Origin: Bacteroidetes bacterium ADurb.Bin145
Lineage (GTDB): Bacteria > Bacteroidota > Bacteroidia > Bacteroidales > VadinHA17
Reading direction: 5' to 3'
Assembly: GCA_002070505.1 (NCBI GenBank)
Contig: MWDJ01000002.1
Span: 227,216-291,215, forward strand
DNA length: 64,000 bases
A program made the position numbers and the translations under genes. Each line of letters starts with the position of its first letter. Within the stretch, counting starts at the first letter, position 1. The notes beneath the pieces are model-generated. The model was not told the origin of the DNA. It did not search any database and was given only the letters and a program-made list of their open reading frames with translations. Positions 19,115 through 28,129 of the stretch are shown one piece after another.

Positions 19115-20644
19115 CTATTCCCATTCAATTGTAGCCGGTGGTTTTGAGCTTATGTCATAGACTACCCTGTTTATGCCTTTCACCCGGTTGATTATCTCAT
19201 TTGAAATTGTTCTAAGAAATTCATGGGGCAGATACGACCAGTCAGCAGTCATCCCGTCAGTTGAATTGACTGCTCTCAGAACCACGGTATTTTCGTAGGT
19301 TCTCTCATCGCCCATCACTCCCACTGATTGAACCGGAAGAAGTATTACACCTGCCTGCCAGATGCTGTCATAAAGATCATGTTTGCGAAGGCCTTCAATA
19401 AAAATTTCATCAGCTTCCTTCAGTGTCTCGATGTTTTGTCTTGTTATTTTTCCGAGTATGCGGATTGCCAGACCAGGCCCCGGGAAAGGGTGTCTCTTCA
19501 GGATAGTATCCGGAAGACCCAGTGAATACCCGACTCTCCTGACTTCGTCCTTGAATAACAACCGCAAGGGTTCAATCACTTTAAGGTGCATACGCTCAGG
19601 CAACCCACCCACATTGTGATGGGATTTTATTGTTGCTGATGGCCCTTTAACAGAAACGGATTCAATCACATCAGGATAGATAGTGCCTTGTGCCAGCCAT
19701 TTCACATCTTTCACTTTACGTGCCTCTTCTTCAAAAACTTCAATGAATACTCTTCCAATAGTTTTTCTTTTCTCCTCAGGATCGCTTATACCTTCAAGGG
19801 CATCAAGGAACTTGTCAGCAGCATCAACCCCAACGACATTTAGTCCTAATCCAAGGTAAGAATCCATCACTTTCCCAAATTCATTTTTTCTCAGTAGTCC
19901 GTTATCGACGAAAATACATGTAAGGTTTCTGCCTGAGGCTTTATTCAGCAGAGCAGCTGCAACTGTTGAATCGACACCTCCTGAAAGTCCAAGTATCACC
20001 TTGTCATCACCAATTTGCTCTCTCAGAAAGGCGACCGACGATCCGATAAAAGAATCGGGTGTCCAGCTGCGGTTGCATCCGCAGATATCCACAACAAAAT
20101 TCTCAAGGATCTTTTTACCGTCAGAGGTATGATACACCTCAGGATGGAACTGAATTCCCCAGGTTAGCTCTCCGTTTATCCTGTAAGCTCCTGCCCTCAC
20201 ACCAGAGGTTGAACCGGTTATTTTATAGTTTTCAGGAAGCCGGGCAATTGTATCTCCGTGCGACATCCACACCTGGGATCCCGTTGGTATATCTTTAAAA
20301 AGTTGATCTTCAGGGTCGGTATAGAGGAGGTTCGCTCTTCCGTATTCCCTTGCAGAGGACCGTGAGACTTCTCCGCCGAAAAAATGAACAAGGTACTGGG
20401 CTCCGTAACATATCCCCAGCAGAGGGATAGATCCTTTTATTCCCTTCAGGTCGGGTTTTGGTGCATTTTTATCATGTACGGAGGAAGGGCTGCCGGAAAG
20501 AATTACACCCTTTACACTTTTATCAGGTGCCGGAAAATGATTGAAGGGATAAATCTCGCAATATACGTTTATCTCCCTTACCCTTCTGGCAATGAGCTGC
20601 GTATATTGAGAACCGAAATCGAGTATAAGTATCTTTTCGTTCAC
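19115..20644 (-). CDS. guaA: GMP synthase (glutamine-hydrolysing)
   Basis: Converts XMP to GMP using ATP and glutamine. The 509-residue protein has a class I glutamine amidotransferase domain with nucleophile motif 'GICYGAQ' near residue 80 and 'FHPEVYHT' near 172, the ATP-pyrophosphatase P-loop 'LSGGVDST' near 220, and the C-terminal dimerisation domain ending 'KPPATIEWE', the GuaA signature. It lacks the insertions of archaeal two-subunit enzymes. It is separate from its neighbours by spacers on both sides. Confidence 0.98.
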   Translation of the reverse strand: MNEKILILDFGSQYTQLIARRVREINVYCEIYPFNHFPAPDKSVKGVILSGSPSSVHDKNAPKPDLKGIKGSIPLLGICYGAQYLVHFFGGEVSRSSAREYGRANLLYTDPEDQLFKDIPTGSQVWMSHGDTIARLPENYKITGSTSGVRAGAYRINGELTWGIQFHPEVYHTSDGKKILENFVVDICGCNRSWTPDSFIGSSVAFLREQIGDDKVILGLSGGVDSTVAAALLNKASGRNLTCIFVDNGLLRKNEFGKVMDSYLGLGLNVVGVDAADKFLDALEGISDPEEKRKTIGRVFIEVFEEEARKVKDVKWLAQGTIYPDVIESVSVKGPSATIKSHHNVGGLPERMHLKVIEPLRLLFKDEVRRVGYSLGLPDTILKRHPFPGPGLAIRILGKITRQNIETLKEADEIFIEGLRKHDLYDSIWQAGVILLPVQSVGVMGDERTYENTVVLRAVNSTDGMTADWSYLPHEFLRTISNEIINRVKGINRVVYDISSKPPATIEWE

Positions 20645-20687
20645 TTTTTGTTAATTATCGAAAAAGCCAAATATAGATAATCTTTCA

Positions 20688-21611
20688 TTACAGATCGTTA
20701 ATATGCTGCACCTCGTATGTCTTGCCGTCCAATGCAGCCAGTGTCCTCGGGAAAACCGATCTTGCCTCATCAACCAGGACGGATATGTCTTTATATCTTC
20801 CCGAGAAATGGCCTATAATAAGAGTCCCTGCTCCCGCTTCTGCTGCTGTCCTGGCAGCATCAGTTGTTGTTGAATGTCCGGTTAATTCAGCCAGTTCGGT
20901 AAGGCTCCTGTCAAAAGTTGCCTCATGGTACAGAAGGTCGACACCTTTTACGAACCCGGGAAGGCGTTTGAAAAACTTTGTATCGCTGCAATAGGCGTAC
21001 GACAGTGAAACCGGGCCAGGTATTGTAAGGTCCTCATTTTTTATGACTTCACCGTTTTTTGCTATAAAATCCTCACCTTTTTTAATTGCCCTGATCCTTA
21101 CTGCCGTTATCTCATATTTGCTGATCATTTCCTTGATAATATTACGGTCATAGGGCTTTTCCCTGAAGAGGAATCCAAAAGCCGGGATCCTGTGTTTCAA
21201 GGGGAAAGAGGTTACCGTGAGATATTTATCGTCAAGTATTATAACAGGATCCTTACCCCTGAGGGGGATGAAGTCAATCTCAAAATTCAAATGAATATCA
21301 AAATCTTTCAGATGCGACGCCAGAAGAGCATCATAATTTTCAGGGGCATAGATATGAACGGGGGTAGTTCTTCCCATAAGGCTGAATGTTGAAAGTAGGC
21401 CATATAATCCGAATACATGGTCGCCGTGCAGGTGACTTATGAATATATGGTTTATTTTTCCAAACCTTATCCTGCATTTTCTGAGCTGCATCTGGGTGCC
21501 TTCACCGCAGTCTATCAAAAAAATCCGCTCATGAGCATTAAGCACATGAGCGGAAGGATATCTTTCTGATGTTGGCAATGCAGAACTACTGCCAAGTATG
21601 GTTAACTTCAT
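20688..21611 (-). CDS. rnz: ribonuclease Z
   Basis: Metallo-beta-lactamase-fold endonuclease that matures tRNA 3' ends. The protein starts 'MKLTILGSSSALPTSERYPSA', carries the zinc motif 'SHLHGDHVFG' near residue 62, the characteristic RNase Z exosite region around 150-190, and 'ATFDRSLTELAELTGHST' plus 'IGHFSGRY' for the remaining metal ligands. At about 307 residues it is the short bacterial form. An ATG two codons upstream (21617) is an alternative start. It follows the STAS gene closely on the same strand. Confidence 0.95.
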   Translation of the reverse strand: MKLTILGSSSALPTSERYPSAHVLNAHERIFLIDCGEGTQMQLRKCRIRFGKINHIFISHLHGDHVFGLYGLLSTFSLMGRTTPVHIYAPENYDALLASHLKDFDIHLNFEIDFIPLRGKDPVIILDDKYLTVTSFPLKHRIPAFGFLFREKPYDRNIIKEMISKYEITAVRIRAIKKGEDFIAKNGEVIKNEDLTIPGPVSLSYAYCSDTKFFKRLPGFVKGVDLLYHEATFDRSLTELAELTGHSTTTDAARTAAEAGAGTLIIGHFSGRYKDISVLVDEARSVFPRTLAALDGKTYEVQHINDL

Positions 21612-21634
21612 CGGCATCCTGCATTGCTGAAAAC

Positions 21635-21973
21635 TCAGGAAATCATTTTTTCAGCATCTGCAACTGATCCTGTAATTGTCAGTACAGTATCAAGCTGAGA
21701 GATAGTTATTAAACGTTCAACGGCTTCATTTAATCCGCAAAGAACAAACGTACCACCGGCGTTCTTGCATAGTCTGTTAGCCACAAGTATGGCGCTCAGA
21801 CCTGATGAATCGCAGTATTGACATTTCTCAAGATTGAGGATGATATTCTTCTCACCCTTTCCTGAAACCAGCACAAGTTCAGATTTAAGAGCTGGAGCAA
21901 TATGGGTATCAAGCTTCTCAGCCTGGATCTGAATTACCGTGCTGTTATTCCGGCTTTCAATATTGAAATCCAT
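21635..21973 (-). CDS. STAS domain protein (anti-sigma factor antagonist type)
   Basis: A 112-residue STAS domain: 'FNIESRNNSTVIQIQAEKLD' strands, then 'NLEKCQYCDSSGLSAILVANRLC' with the conserved Asp-Ser pair near residue 56. It is a different paralogue from the one at 7310. It lies between rpsA and rnz on the same strand, with about 20-40 bp gaps, a placement common in Bacteroidota. The regulated partner is not known. Confidence 0.87.
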   Translation of the reverse strand: MDFNIESRNNSTVIQIQAEKLDTHIAPALKSELVLVSGKGEKNIILNLEKCQYCDSSGLSAILVANRLCKNAGGTFVLCGLNEAVERLITISQLDTVLTITGSVADAEKMIS

Positions 21974-22015
21974 AATTATTGTTATTTTTTGATAGCCCCA
22001 ATTTAGTAAATATTT

Positions 22016-24136
22016 CTATTTCTTGGTAGCTTTATTCTCTTTTTCTTCCATTTCTTCTTTCAAAGCCGCAAGCTGCGTAATATCTCCGAGGGTAGTTTTT
22101 TCCATATTGGATTTTGATTTCCTTGAAGATCTCTTAGGTGATTCAGCTTCTGCTTTCTTCACCGGAGCTTCAACAGCTTTCTTTTCGTCCTCATAAATCC
22201 TGCTATGGGATATTATTATCTTCTTAGCTGATTTGTTGAATTCGATGACCTTGAACATCAGTTTTTCATCAACTTTCGCAACTGTTCCATCCTCTTTGAC
22301 GAGGTGTTTCGGGGTTGCAAATCCTTCAACTCCGTAAGGAAGAGCTACAATGGCACCTTTATCAAAAACTTCCATTACAGTACCTTCATGAATGGAATCG
22401 ATAGTGAAGAGAGTCTCAAATACATCCCACGGGTTTTCTTCAAGCTGTTTATGTCCAAGGCTGAGACGTCTGTTTTCCTTATCTATTTCAAGGACAACTA
22501 CTTCAATTTCAGCATCGATCGAAGTGAATTCTGCCGGATGTTTGATCTTCTTTGTCCAGGAAAGGTCAGATATATGGATCAGTCCGTCGACACCTTCTTC
22601 TATCTCAACGAATACACCGAAATTTGTAAAGTTCCTTACCCTTGCTTTATGTTTGGAACCGACAGTATATTTTTCCTCGATATTCTGCCATGGATCGGGT
22701 TTCAGTTGTTTGATACCAAGTGACATTTTCCTTTCGCTTCTGTCGAGAGTAAGTATAACAGCTTCAACTTCATCACCGACTTTCATGAATTCCTGTGCGC
22801 TGCGCAGGTGCTGTGACCACGACATTTCCGACACATGGATAAGACCTTCCACTCCCGGGGCTATCTCAACAAATGCTCCGTAATCGGCCATAACAACAAC
22901 TTTCCCTTTAACCTTGTCGCCGATCTTCAGGTTGGGATCAACTGAATCCCATGGATGAGGTGTAAGCTGTTTCAGTCCGAGAGCTATCCTCTTTTTATCA
23001 TCATCAAAATCGAGGATAACAACATTCAGTTTCTGATCAAGCTGTACTATCTCTTCAGGATGATTTACCCTGCCCCATGAAAGATCTGTTATATGAATAA
23101 GTCCGTCGACACCGCCAAGATCAATAAATACTCCATATGAAGTAATATTCTTGACAGTACCTTCCAGAACCTGTCCTTTTTCAAGTTTGGCAATTATCTC
23201 TTTCTTCTGCTGCTCAAGTTCAGCCTCTATAAGCGCTTTATGTGACACGACGACATTCTTGAATTCCTGGTTTATCTTCACAACCTTGAATTCCATCGTT
23301 TTACCTACAAAAACATCGTAGTCGCGTATTGGTTTGACATCGATCTGCGATCCGGGGAGGAAAGCCTCGATACCGAATACATCTACGATCATACCGCCTT
23401 TTGTACGGCATTTTATATAACCTGTAATTATTTCGTCTTTTTCGAGTGAAGCATTGACACGGTCCCATGAATTTATTGCCCGTGCCTTTTTATGTGACAG
23501 CAGAAGCTGACCTTTTTTATCTTCCTGGCTTTCAACATAGACTTCAACTTTATCGCCCACCTTCAGATTCGGGTTGTAGCGGAACTCATTAAGGCTCACA
23601 ACACCTTCCGATTTGTACCCGATATTGATAACAACTTCCCTCGAAGTCATCTGAATTACAGTACCCTGAACCACCTCATCAACTGCTACAGTCGACAGTG
23701 TTTCATCATACATGGCTTCATACTCCTTGTGTTTCGGGGAATTCTTCAATTCGTCACTTTCAAAAGCTGACCAGTCAAAATCTTCATTTGCAGTTGTGAC
23801 GTTAATCTGCGGCCTGGTGTCAGCCGTTTTTTCGCTTCTGACTTTCTTCGGCTTGCTCTCTGCAGAATCCGCTTCAACAGAACCTGTTTCTACAGAGAAA
23901 TCTGATACGGATTCCGGAGTTTCTAAACTAACTTCAGGTTTATCTTCAACCTTTTTAGGAGCTTTCGCTCTGACTTCAGTTACCTCCTGCTCAGGTATCT
24001 CAATCTCTTCCAATGCCTCCTCAATAAGTTTTTCCTTTGTTTCTTTTACTTTAATTTTCCTTACTGGTTTGACAACGTCTTCAGTGTTTTTCTCAACGAC
24101 CTCTTTTTTGGTCGTTTTTTTCTTGCTTTCACTCAT
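22016..24136 (-). CDS. rpsA: 30S ribosomal protein S1
   Basis: mRNA-binding ribosomal protein with six S1 (OB-fold) repeats beginning near 'VVQGTVIQMTSREVVINIG', 'GYIKCRTKGGMIVDVFG', 'GTVKNITSYGVFIDLGG', 'GKVVVMADYGAFVEIA', 'ARVRNFTNFGVFVEIEE' and 'GTVMEVFDKGAIVALP'. At 706 residues it is longer than the E. coli protein because of a roughly 140-residue Lys/Glu/Val-rich N-terminal extension, usual for Bacteroidota S1, and a charged C-terminal tail. The long form probably helps initiation in a phylum with weak Shine-Dalgarno use; that link is inference. Confidence 0.96.
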   Translation of the reverse strand: MSESKKKTTKKEVVEKNTEDVVKPVRKIKVKETKEKLIEEALEEIEIPEQEVTEVRAKAPKKVEDKPEVSLETPESVSDFSVETGSVEADSAESKPKKVRSEKTADTRPQINVTTANEDFDWSAFESDELKNSPKHKEYEAMYDETLSTVAVDEVVQGTVIQMTSREVVINIGYKSEGVVSLNEFRYNPNLKVGDKVEVYVESQEDKKGQLLLSHKKARAINSWDRVNASLEKDEIITGYIKCRTKGGMIVDVFGIEAFLPGSQIDVKPIRDYDVFVGKTMEFKVVKINQEFKNVVVSHKALIEAELEQQKKEIIAKLEKGQVLEGTVKNITSYGVFIDLGGVDGLIHITDLSWGRVNHPEEIVQLDQKLNVVILDFDDDKKRIALGLKQLTPHPWDSVDPNLKIGDKVKGKVVVMADYGAFVEIAPGVEGLIHVSEMSWSQHLRSAQEFMKVGDEVEAVILTLDRSERKMSLGIKQLKPDPWQNIEEKYTVGSKHKARVRNFTNFGVFVEIEEGVDGLIHISDLSWTKKIKHPAEFTSIDAEIEVVVLEIDKENRRLSLGHKQLEENPWDVFETLFTIDSIHEGTVMEVFDKGAIVALPYGVEGFATPKHLVKEDGTVAKVDEKLMFKVIEFNKSAKKIIISHSRIYEDEKKAVEAPVKKAEAESPKRSSRKSKSNMEKTTLGDITQLAALKEEMEEKENKATKK

Positions 24137-24262
24137 AATTTGAATTTAAAAGTTCTAATAATTAATAAGTTAGACATTATTTTGATAAAAATAGTGTGCA
24201 AAGATAGGTATATATTTGAAATTTGCCACAATAATTGTAAGATTTTCAGATGTCTTTGCCTG

Positions 24263-24293
24263 TTTCGCAATCTCAGGTGAACTATTATCTTTG
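24263..24293 (+). promoter_or_regulatory. Bacteroidota-type promoter of ugd
   Basis: TTTC at 24263-24266 and TATCTTTG at 24286-24293 are separated by 19 nt, matching the TTTG-N19-TAnnTTTG layout with one mismatch. It lies 35 bp before the ugd start, in the spacer shared with the divergent rpsA gene. Confidence 0.6.
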
Positions 24294-24328
24294 CATTCAT
24301 TGAATATTACCTGAAATAATCTTGACAG

Positions 24329-25645
24329 ATGAAGATAGCCGTAATAGGAACCGGATATGTAGGACTGGTTACAGGGACATGTTTTGCTGAGAGCGGCGTA
24401 ACAGTCACATGTATCGACAACGACAGGAAAAAGATCCAGCAATTGAAGGACGGTGCCACTCCTATCTATGAACCCGGGCTTGAGGTCATGATAAGGAAAA
24501 ACACTGAGAAAAAAAGGCTAAGCTTCTCATCTGACATCGCTGAAGGCATAAGGGATGCAGAAGTTGTGTTTCTTGCTGTCGGAACTCCGTCGGGAAGCGA
24601 CGGAAGCGCAGACCTGACAGATATTCTTTCGGCAGCCCGGGAAATAGGCAGATCGATGACCGGTTATATGGTTATAGTGATAAAAAGCACTGTACCTGTA
24701 GGTACTTCTGAAAAGGTCAGAAAAGTTATAACCGAAGAACTCTATAACAGGAAAAGCAGTCTGACATTCGATATGGCATCGAACCCGGAATTCCTAAAAG
24801 AGGGTGCTGCTGTGGAGGATTTTCTCAGGCCTGAAAGAATAGTTATCGGGGTCGACAATGAAAAGACCGGGGAAATTATGAAAAGGCTCTATATGACCTT
24901 CGTGCTCAATAACCACCCGATCTATTTCATGGACATAGCTTCAGCCGAAATCACGAAATATGCAGCCAATGCGATGCTGGCCACACGTATCAGTTTCATT
25001 AATGAGATCGCCAACCTGTGCGATCTGCTGGGCGCTGACATAAACCAGGTCAGAAAAGGTATCGGAAGCGATTCAAGAATAGGGAATAAATTCCTGTATC
25101 CGGGCGCCGGATATGGTGGATCATGCTTCCCTAAAGATGTTAAAGCAATAATCAAAACTGCCCGGGATAATGGCTATGAACTGAATGTTATCAGGGCTGT
25201 GGAGAAAGCCAACGAGTTTCAAAAAAATGTGATCTTTAAAAAAATATCTTCCTTCTTCAATAATAAATTGAAAGACAGGGTATTTGGAATATGGGGACTA
25301 TCATTTAAGCCAAAGACGGATGACATTCGTGAATCGCCGGCCATATATCTGATTGAAAAGCTTTTGGATGAAAGAGCTGTTGTAAGAGCCTACGATCCGG
25401 CAGCAATAACTGAAACGAAGAACAAGCTCGGCAACAGGTTATACTATGCTGCTGATCAGTATGAAGCACTGAAGGGAGCTGATGCGATGGTTCTAATGAC
25501 AGAATGGGCAGAATTCCATCTTCCTGATTTCGGCAGGATGGCTGATCTGATGAAGGGAAAAGTGATCTTCGACGGAAGAAATATTTATGATCCGGCAGAG
25601 ATCCGAAGACAGGGGTTCGTTTATTCCGGGATAGGGAGGAGGTAG
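24329..25645 (+). CDS. ugd: UDP-glucose 6-dehydrogenase
   Basis: Oxidises UDP-glucose to UDP-glucuronate with two NAD for polysaccharide synthesis. The 438-residue protein has the N-terminal Rossmann motif 'IAVIGTGYVGLVTGTCFAE', 'NPEFLKEGAAVEDFL' near residue 152, the catalytic 'GAGYGGSCFPKD' (Cys near 260) and the C-terminal 'GLSFKPKTDDIRESPA' domain. It heads a run of nucleotide-sugar genes, but a 145-bp spacer with a minisatellite separates it from rfbA. Confidence 0.96.
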   Translation: MKIAVIGTGYVGLVTGTCFAESGVTVTCIDNDRKKIQQLKDGATPIYEPGLEVMIRKNTEKKRLSFSSDIAEGIRDAEVVFLAVGTPSGSDGSADLTDILSAAREIGRSMTGYMVIVIKSTVPVGTSEKVRKVITEELYNRKSSLTFDMASNPEFLKEGAAVEDFLRPERIVIGVDNEKTGEIMKRLYMTFVLNNHPIYFMDIASAEITKYAANAMLATRISFINEIANLCDLLGADINQVRKGIGSDSRIGNKFLYPGAGYGGSCFPKDVKAIIKTARDNGYELNVIRAVEKANEFQKNVIFKKISSFFNNKLKDRVFGIWGLSFKPKTDDIRESPAIYLIEKLLDERAVVRAYDPAAITETKNKLGNRLYYAADQYEALKGADAMVLMTEWAEFHLPDFGRMADLMKGKVIFDGRNIYDPAEIRRQGFVYSGIGRR

Positions 25646-25655
25646 CTCGACCTGT

Positions 25656-25760
25656 ATGCCTTGCAAGTCGTGCAAGTCGTGCAAGTCGTGCAAGTCGTGC
25701 AAGTCCTGCAAGTCCTGCAAGACCTGCAAGACCTGCAAGACCTGCAAGACAGTTTACTAA
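25656..25760 (+). repeat. 10-copy 9-bp minisatellite, in frame with a 34-codon Cys-Lys-Ser/Thr mini-ORF
   Basis: Exact 9-bp units run from 25662 to 25751: TGCAAGTCG four times, TGCAAGTCC twice, TGCAAGACC three times, then TGCAAGACA. An ATG at 25656 and a TAA at 25758-25760 frame the array so that it reads Met-Pro, six Cys-Lys-Ser, four Cys-Lys-Thr, Val-Tyr. The array lies 10 bp after the ugd stop and 30 bp before the rfbA start. Slippage-prone non-coding repeat is the simplest reading; a tiny cysteine-rich peptide is possible but unsupported by any family. Confidence 0.9.
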
Positions 25761-25790
25761 ATTGACTGACCAAACTTAAATTTAAAATAG

Positions 25791-26684
25791 ATGAAAGGCA
25801 TAATTCTGGCGGGCGGATCGGGTACAAGACTTTACCCGATAACAAGTGCCATTTCGAAACAGATGTTACCGGTTTATGACAAACCGATGATATACTACCC
25901 CTTGTCGGTACTTATGCTGGCAGGGATCCGCGACATTCTTGTCATTTCAACGCCAAGGGATCTTCCCGGTTTTCGTGCCCTTCTCAGAGACGGCCATTCA
26001 ATAGGACTCAAATTCAGCTATGTTGAACAACCGAGACCTGAAGGTCTTGCCCAGGCTTTCATACTGGGAGCTGATTTTGTAGGATCAGACACCGTTTGCA
26101 TGATACTTGGAGATAATATCTTCTATGGTCATGGTTTCGGGGATACCCTTCTCAAAACCGCCGAACTGAAGAATGGTGCCTGCGTCTTTGGTTATTATGT
26201 TACTGATCCTGAAAGATATGGGGTAGTTGAATTTGACAGAAACAGGAAAGCGATATCAATAGAGGAAAAACCTGAAAAACCAAGGTCTAATTACGCAGTC
26301 ACAGGTTTGTATTTCTACGATAACACGGTAGTTACAAAAGCCCGGACGTTAAAGCCATCAAAAAGAGGCGAGCTTGAGATCACCGATCTTAACAGGCTTT
26401 ACCTCGAAGAGGGCACTCTGGAGGTCAGGGTTATGGGACGCGGGATGGCATGGCTTGATACAGGAACCTATGAGAGCCTTTTACAGGCTGCCAATTTCAT
26501 AGCCACACTGGAACAACGACAGGGATTAAAGGCATCGTGTGTTGAAGAGATAGCCTATAAACGGGGTTTCATAAATAAAGAACAGCTTATTGCGCTGGCA
26601 GAACCGGTAAAAAACAGCCAGTACGGCAGGTACCTGCTGAGAATAGCTTCCGAAGAAATAAACGTATTTGAGGGATTCAGGTAA
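25791..26684 (+). CDS. rfbA: glucose-1-phosphate thymidylyltransferase
   Basis: Forms dTDP-glucose from dTTP and glucose-1-phosphate, first step of dTDP-rhamnose synthesis. The 297-residue protein starts '[39 protein letters not shown]' (the nucleotidyltransferase signature, quoted here in overlapping family terms: GGSGTRL with [10 protein letters not shown]). It also has 'ILGDNIFYG' near residue 110 and '[19 protein letters not shown]' near 162. It is the first gene of rfbA-rfbC-rfbD-phosphohexomutase; gaps of 6 and 15 bp follow. Confidence 0.97.
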   Translation: MKGIILAGGSGTRLYPITSAISKQMLPVYDKPMIYYPLSVLMLAGIRDILVISTPRDLPGFRALLRDGHSIGLKFSYVEQPRPEGLAQAFILGADFVGSDTVCMILGDNIFYGHGFGDTLLKTAELKNGACVFGYYVTDPERYGVVEFDRNRKAISIEEKPEKPRSNYAVTGLYFYDNTVVTKARTLKPSKRGELEITDLNRLYLEEGTLEVRVMGRGMAWLDTGTYESLLQAANFIATLEQRQGLKASCVEEIAYKRGFINKEQLIALAEPVKNSQYGRYLLRIASEEINVFEGFR

Positions 26685-26690
26685 AAAATT

Positions 26691-27239
26691 ATGGAGATAA
26701 TTGAGACAGGATTTAAAGGATTGGTGATAATTCAGCCTGCTGTATACGCTGACAGCAGGGGTTATTTTTTTGAAAGCTTCAGCATAAAGAAATTCCGTGA
26801 AGCCGGTATTTCGTTCTCACCCGTGCAGGATAACGAATCGATGTCGGGTAAGGGAGTGATACGCGGACTTCATTACCAGCTCAAACCTCACGATCAGGCT
26901 AAACTGATAAGGGTTGTTGCAGGAAAGATTTTTGATGTTGCGCTCGATCTCCGTAAGGATTCAGCAACCTACGGAAAATGGTTCGGAATTGAACTGGATT
27001 CGGAGAACAAGATCCAGCTTCTTGTCCCGAGAGGGTTTGCCCACGGTTTTTCCGTACTTGCCGATAAAACTGTGATACAATATAAAGTGGATGATTTTTA
27101 TGATCGTTCATCCGAGAGAGGGATACTGCTGAGCGATCCCGAACTAAACATTGACTGGAGACTTGGGGATATTCCAAGGATAATCAGTGAGAAAGACATG
27201 AAGAATCCGACTTTTAGCAAAGCTGAAAATAATTTCTGA
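26691..27239 (+). CDS. rfbC: dTDP-4-dehydrorhamnose 3,5-epimerase
   Basis: A 182-residue cupin-fold epimerase acting on dTDP-4-keto-6-deoxyglucose. Visible are 'DSRGYFFESF', 'FSPVQDNESMSGKGVIRGLHYQ' (catalytic His near residue 62), 'GKIFDVALDLRKDSATYGKW' and 'LVPRGFAHGFSVLADKTVIQYKVDDFY' with the second catalytic residues. It sits 6 bp after rfbA and 15 bp before rfbD, in the usual pathway operon. The dehydratase gene rfbB is absent from this operon. Confidence 0.97.
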   Translation: MEIIETGFKGLVIIQPAVYADSRGYFFESFSIKKFREAGISFSPVQDNESMSGKGVIRGLHYQLKPHDQAKLIRVVAGKIFDVALDLRKDSATYGKWFGIELDSENKIQLLVPRGFAHGFSVLADKTVIQYKVDDFYDRSSERGILLSDPELNIDWRLGDIPRIISEKDMKNPTFSKAENNF

Positions 27240-27254
27240 TTAATAATTAATGTA

Positions 27255-28118
27255 GTGGCAGTAATACTTATCACCGGGGCCAAAGGGCAGCTTGGAAGCG
27301 AGATAAACAAGCTCTCCAGAAAATACCTTGGGTATGACTTCATATTTACTGATATTGACACTCTCGATATCACCAACAGGGGGCAGACCACTGAATTCAT
27401 TAAGAAAAACGAGCCTGACTGGATCATTAACTGTGCTGCATATAACCTTGTCGACAAGGCCGAAAACGAACCTGCAAAAGCTATGCTGATCAATTCAGAG
27501 GCTGTAAAGAACATTGCCGAATCAATAACCGGATCAGAGTGCAAATTCATTCATGTCTCAACAGATTATGTTTTTGACGGCAATTCAAATATTCCCTATA
27601 ATGAGAATTCTCCGGCCAATCCTGTCTCAGCTTACGGAAAATCAAAGTATTCCGGAGAGCTGGCCGCGCTTCGGTATAACAGGAGCATGGTGATCAGGAC
27701 ATCATGGCTTTATTCGTCGTTCGGGAACAATTTTGTGAGAACCATCCTTGTAAAAGCTAAGGAAAGAGACACGCTAAATGTGGTCTTCGATCAGGTCGGA
27801 TCCCCTACCTACGCTGGTGATCTGGCCTCAGCGATAATTGAAATCGTCGCACTTGTAATCAGGAACAAAATCGCTTTTAACCCGGGGATATATCATTACT
27901 CGAACGAAGGAGTATGCAGCTGGTATGATTTTGCTGAAGAAATTGTAAAGGAAGCCGGTCTTTCCTGCAAAGTGCTGCCAATACTGAGCAAGGAATACCC
28001 GACGGCAGCAAGAAGACCATTTTATTCCGTCCTTGATAAAAGCAAGATAAAAGAAACATACGGTATCGCGATCCCTCACTGGAGATCAAGTCTTAAAAAT
28101 TGTATCAAATTAATGTAA
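27255..28118 (+). CDS. rfbD: dTDP-4-dehydrorhamnose reductase
   Basis: NAD(P)H-dependent short-chain reductase giving dTDP-L-rhamnose. The 287-residue protein has 'ILITGAKGQLGSEI' at the N terminus, 'INCAAYNLVDKAE' near residue 57, the catalytic 'YGKSKYSGE' (Tyr-x3-Lys) near 128 and 'VIRTSWLYSSFGNNFV' around 146. The start is GTG at 27255, which places the Rossmann glycine motif at the usual distance; no ATG is better. Its end overlaps the longest frame of the next gene, but not its preferred start. Confidence 0.95.
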   Translation: MAVILITGAKGQLGSEINKLSRKYLGYDFIFTDIDTLDITNRGQTTEFIKKNEPDWIINCAAYNLVDKAENEPAKAMLINSEAVKNIAESITGSECKFIHVSTDYVFDGNSNIPYNENSPANPVSAYGKSKYSGELAALRYNRSMVIRTSWLYSSFGNNFVRTILVKAKERDTLNVVFDQVGSPTYAGDLASAIIEIVALVIRNKIAFNPGIYHYSNEGVCSWYDFAEEIVKEAGLSCKVLPILSKEYPTAARRPFYSVLDKSKIKETYGIAIPHWRSSLKNCIKLM

Positions 28119-28129
28119 AAGAAGCCTAT

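Noticed and set aside
25662-25751. CRISPR-like array
   Set aside because: Units are 9 bp and directly abutting with no spacers and no cas genes, so it is a minisatellite.
25493-25845. Minus-strand frames rich in Leu-Gln/His-Asp-Leu or Cys-Arg-Ser repeats
   Set aside because: They are shadows of the 9-bp minisatellite and of the 3' end of ugd, with no independent start or family.
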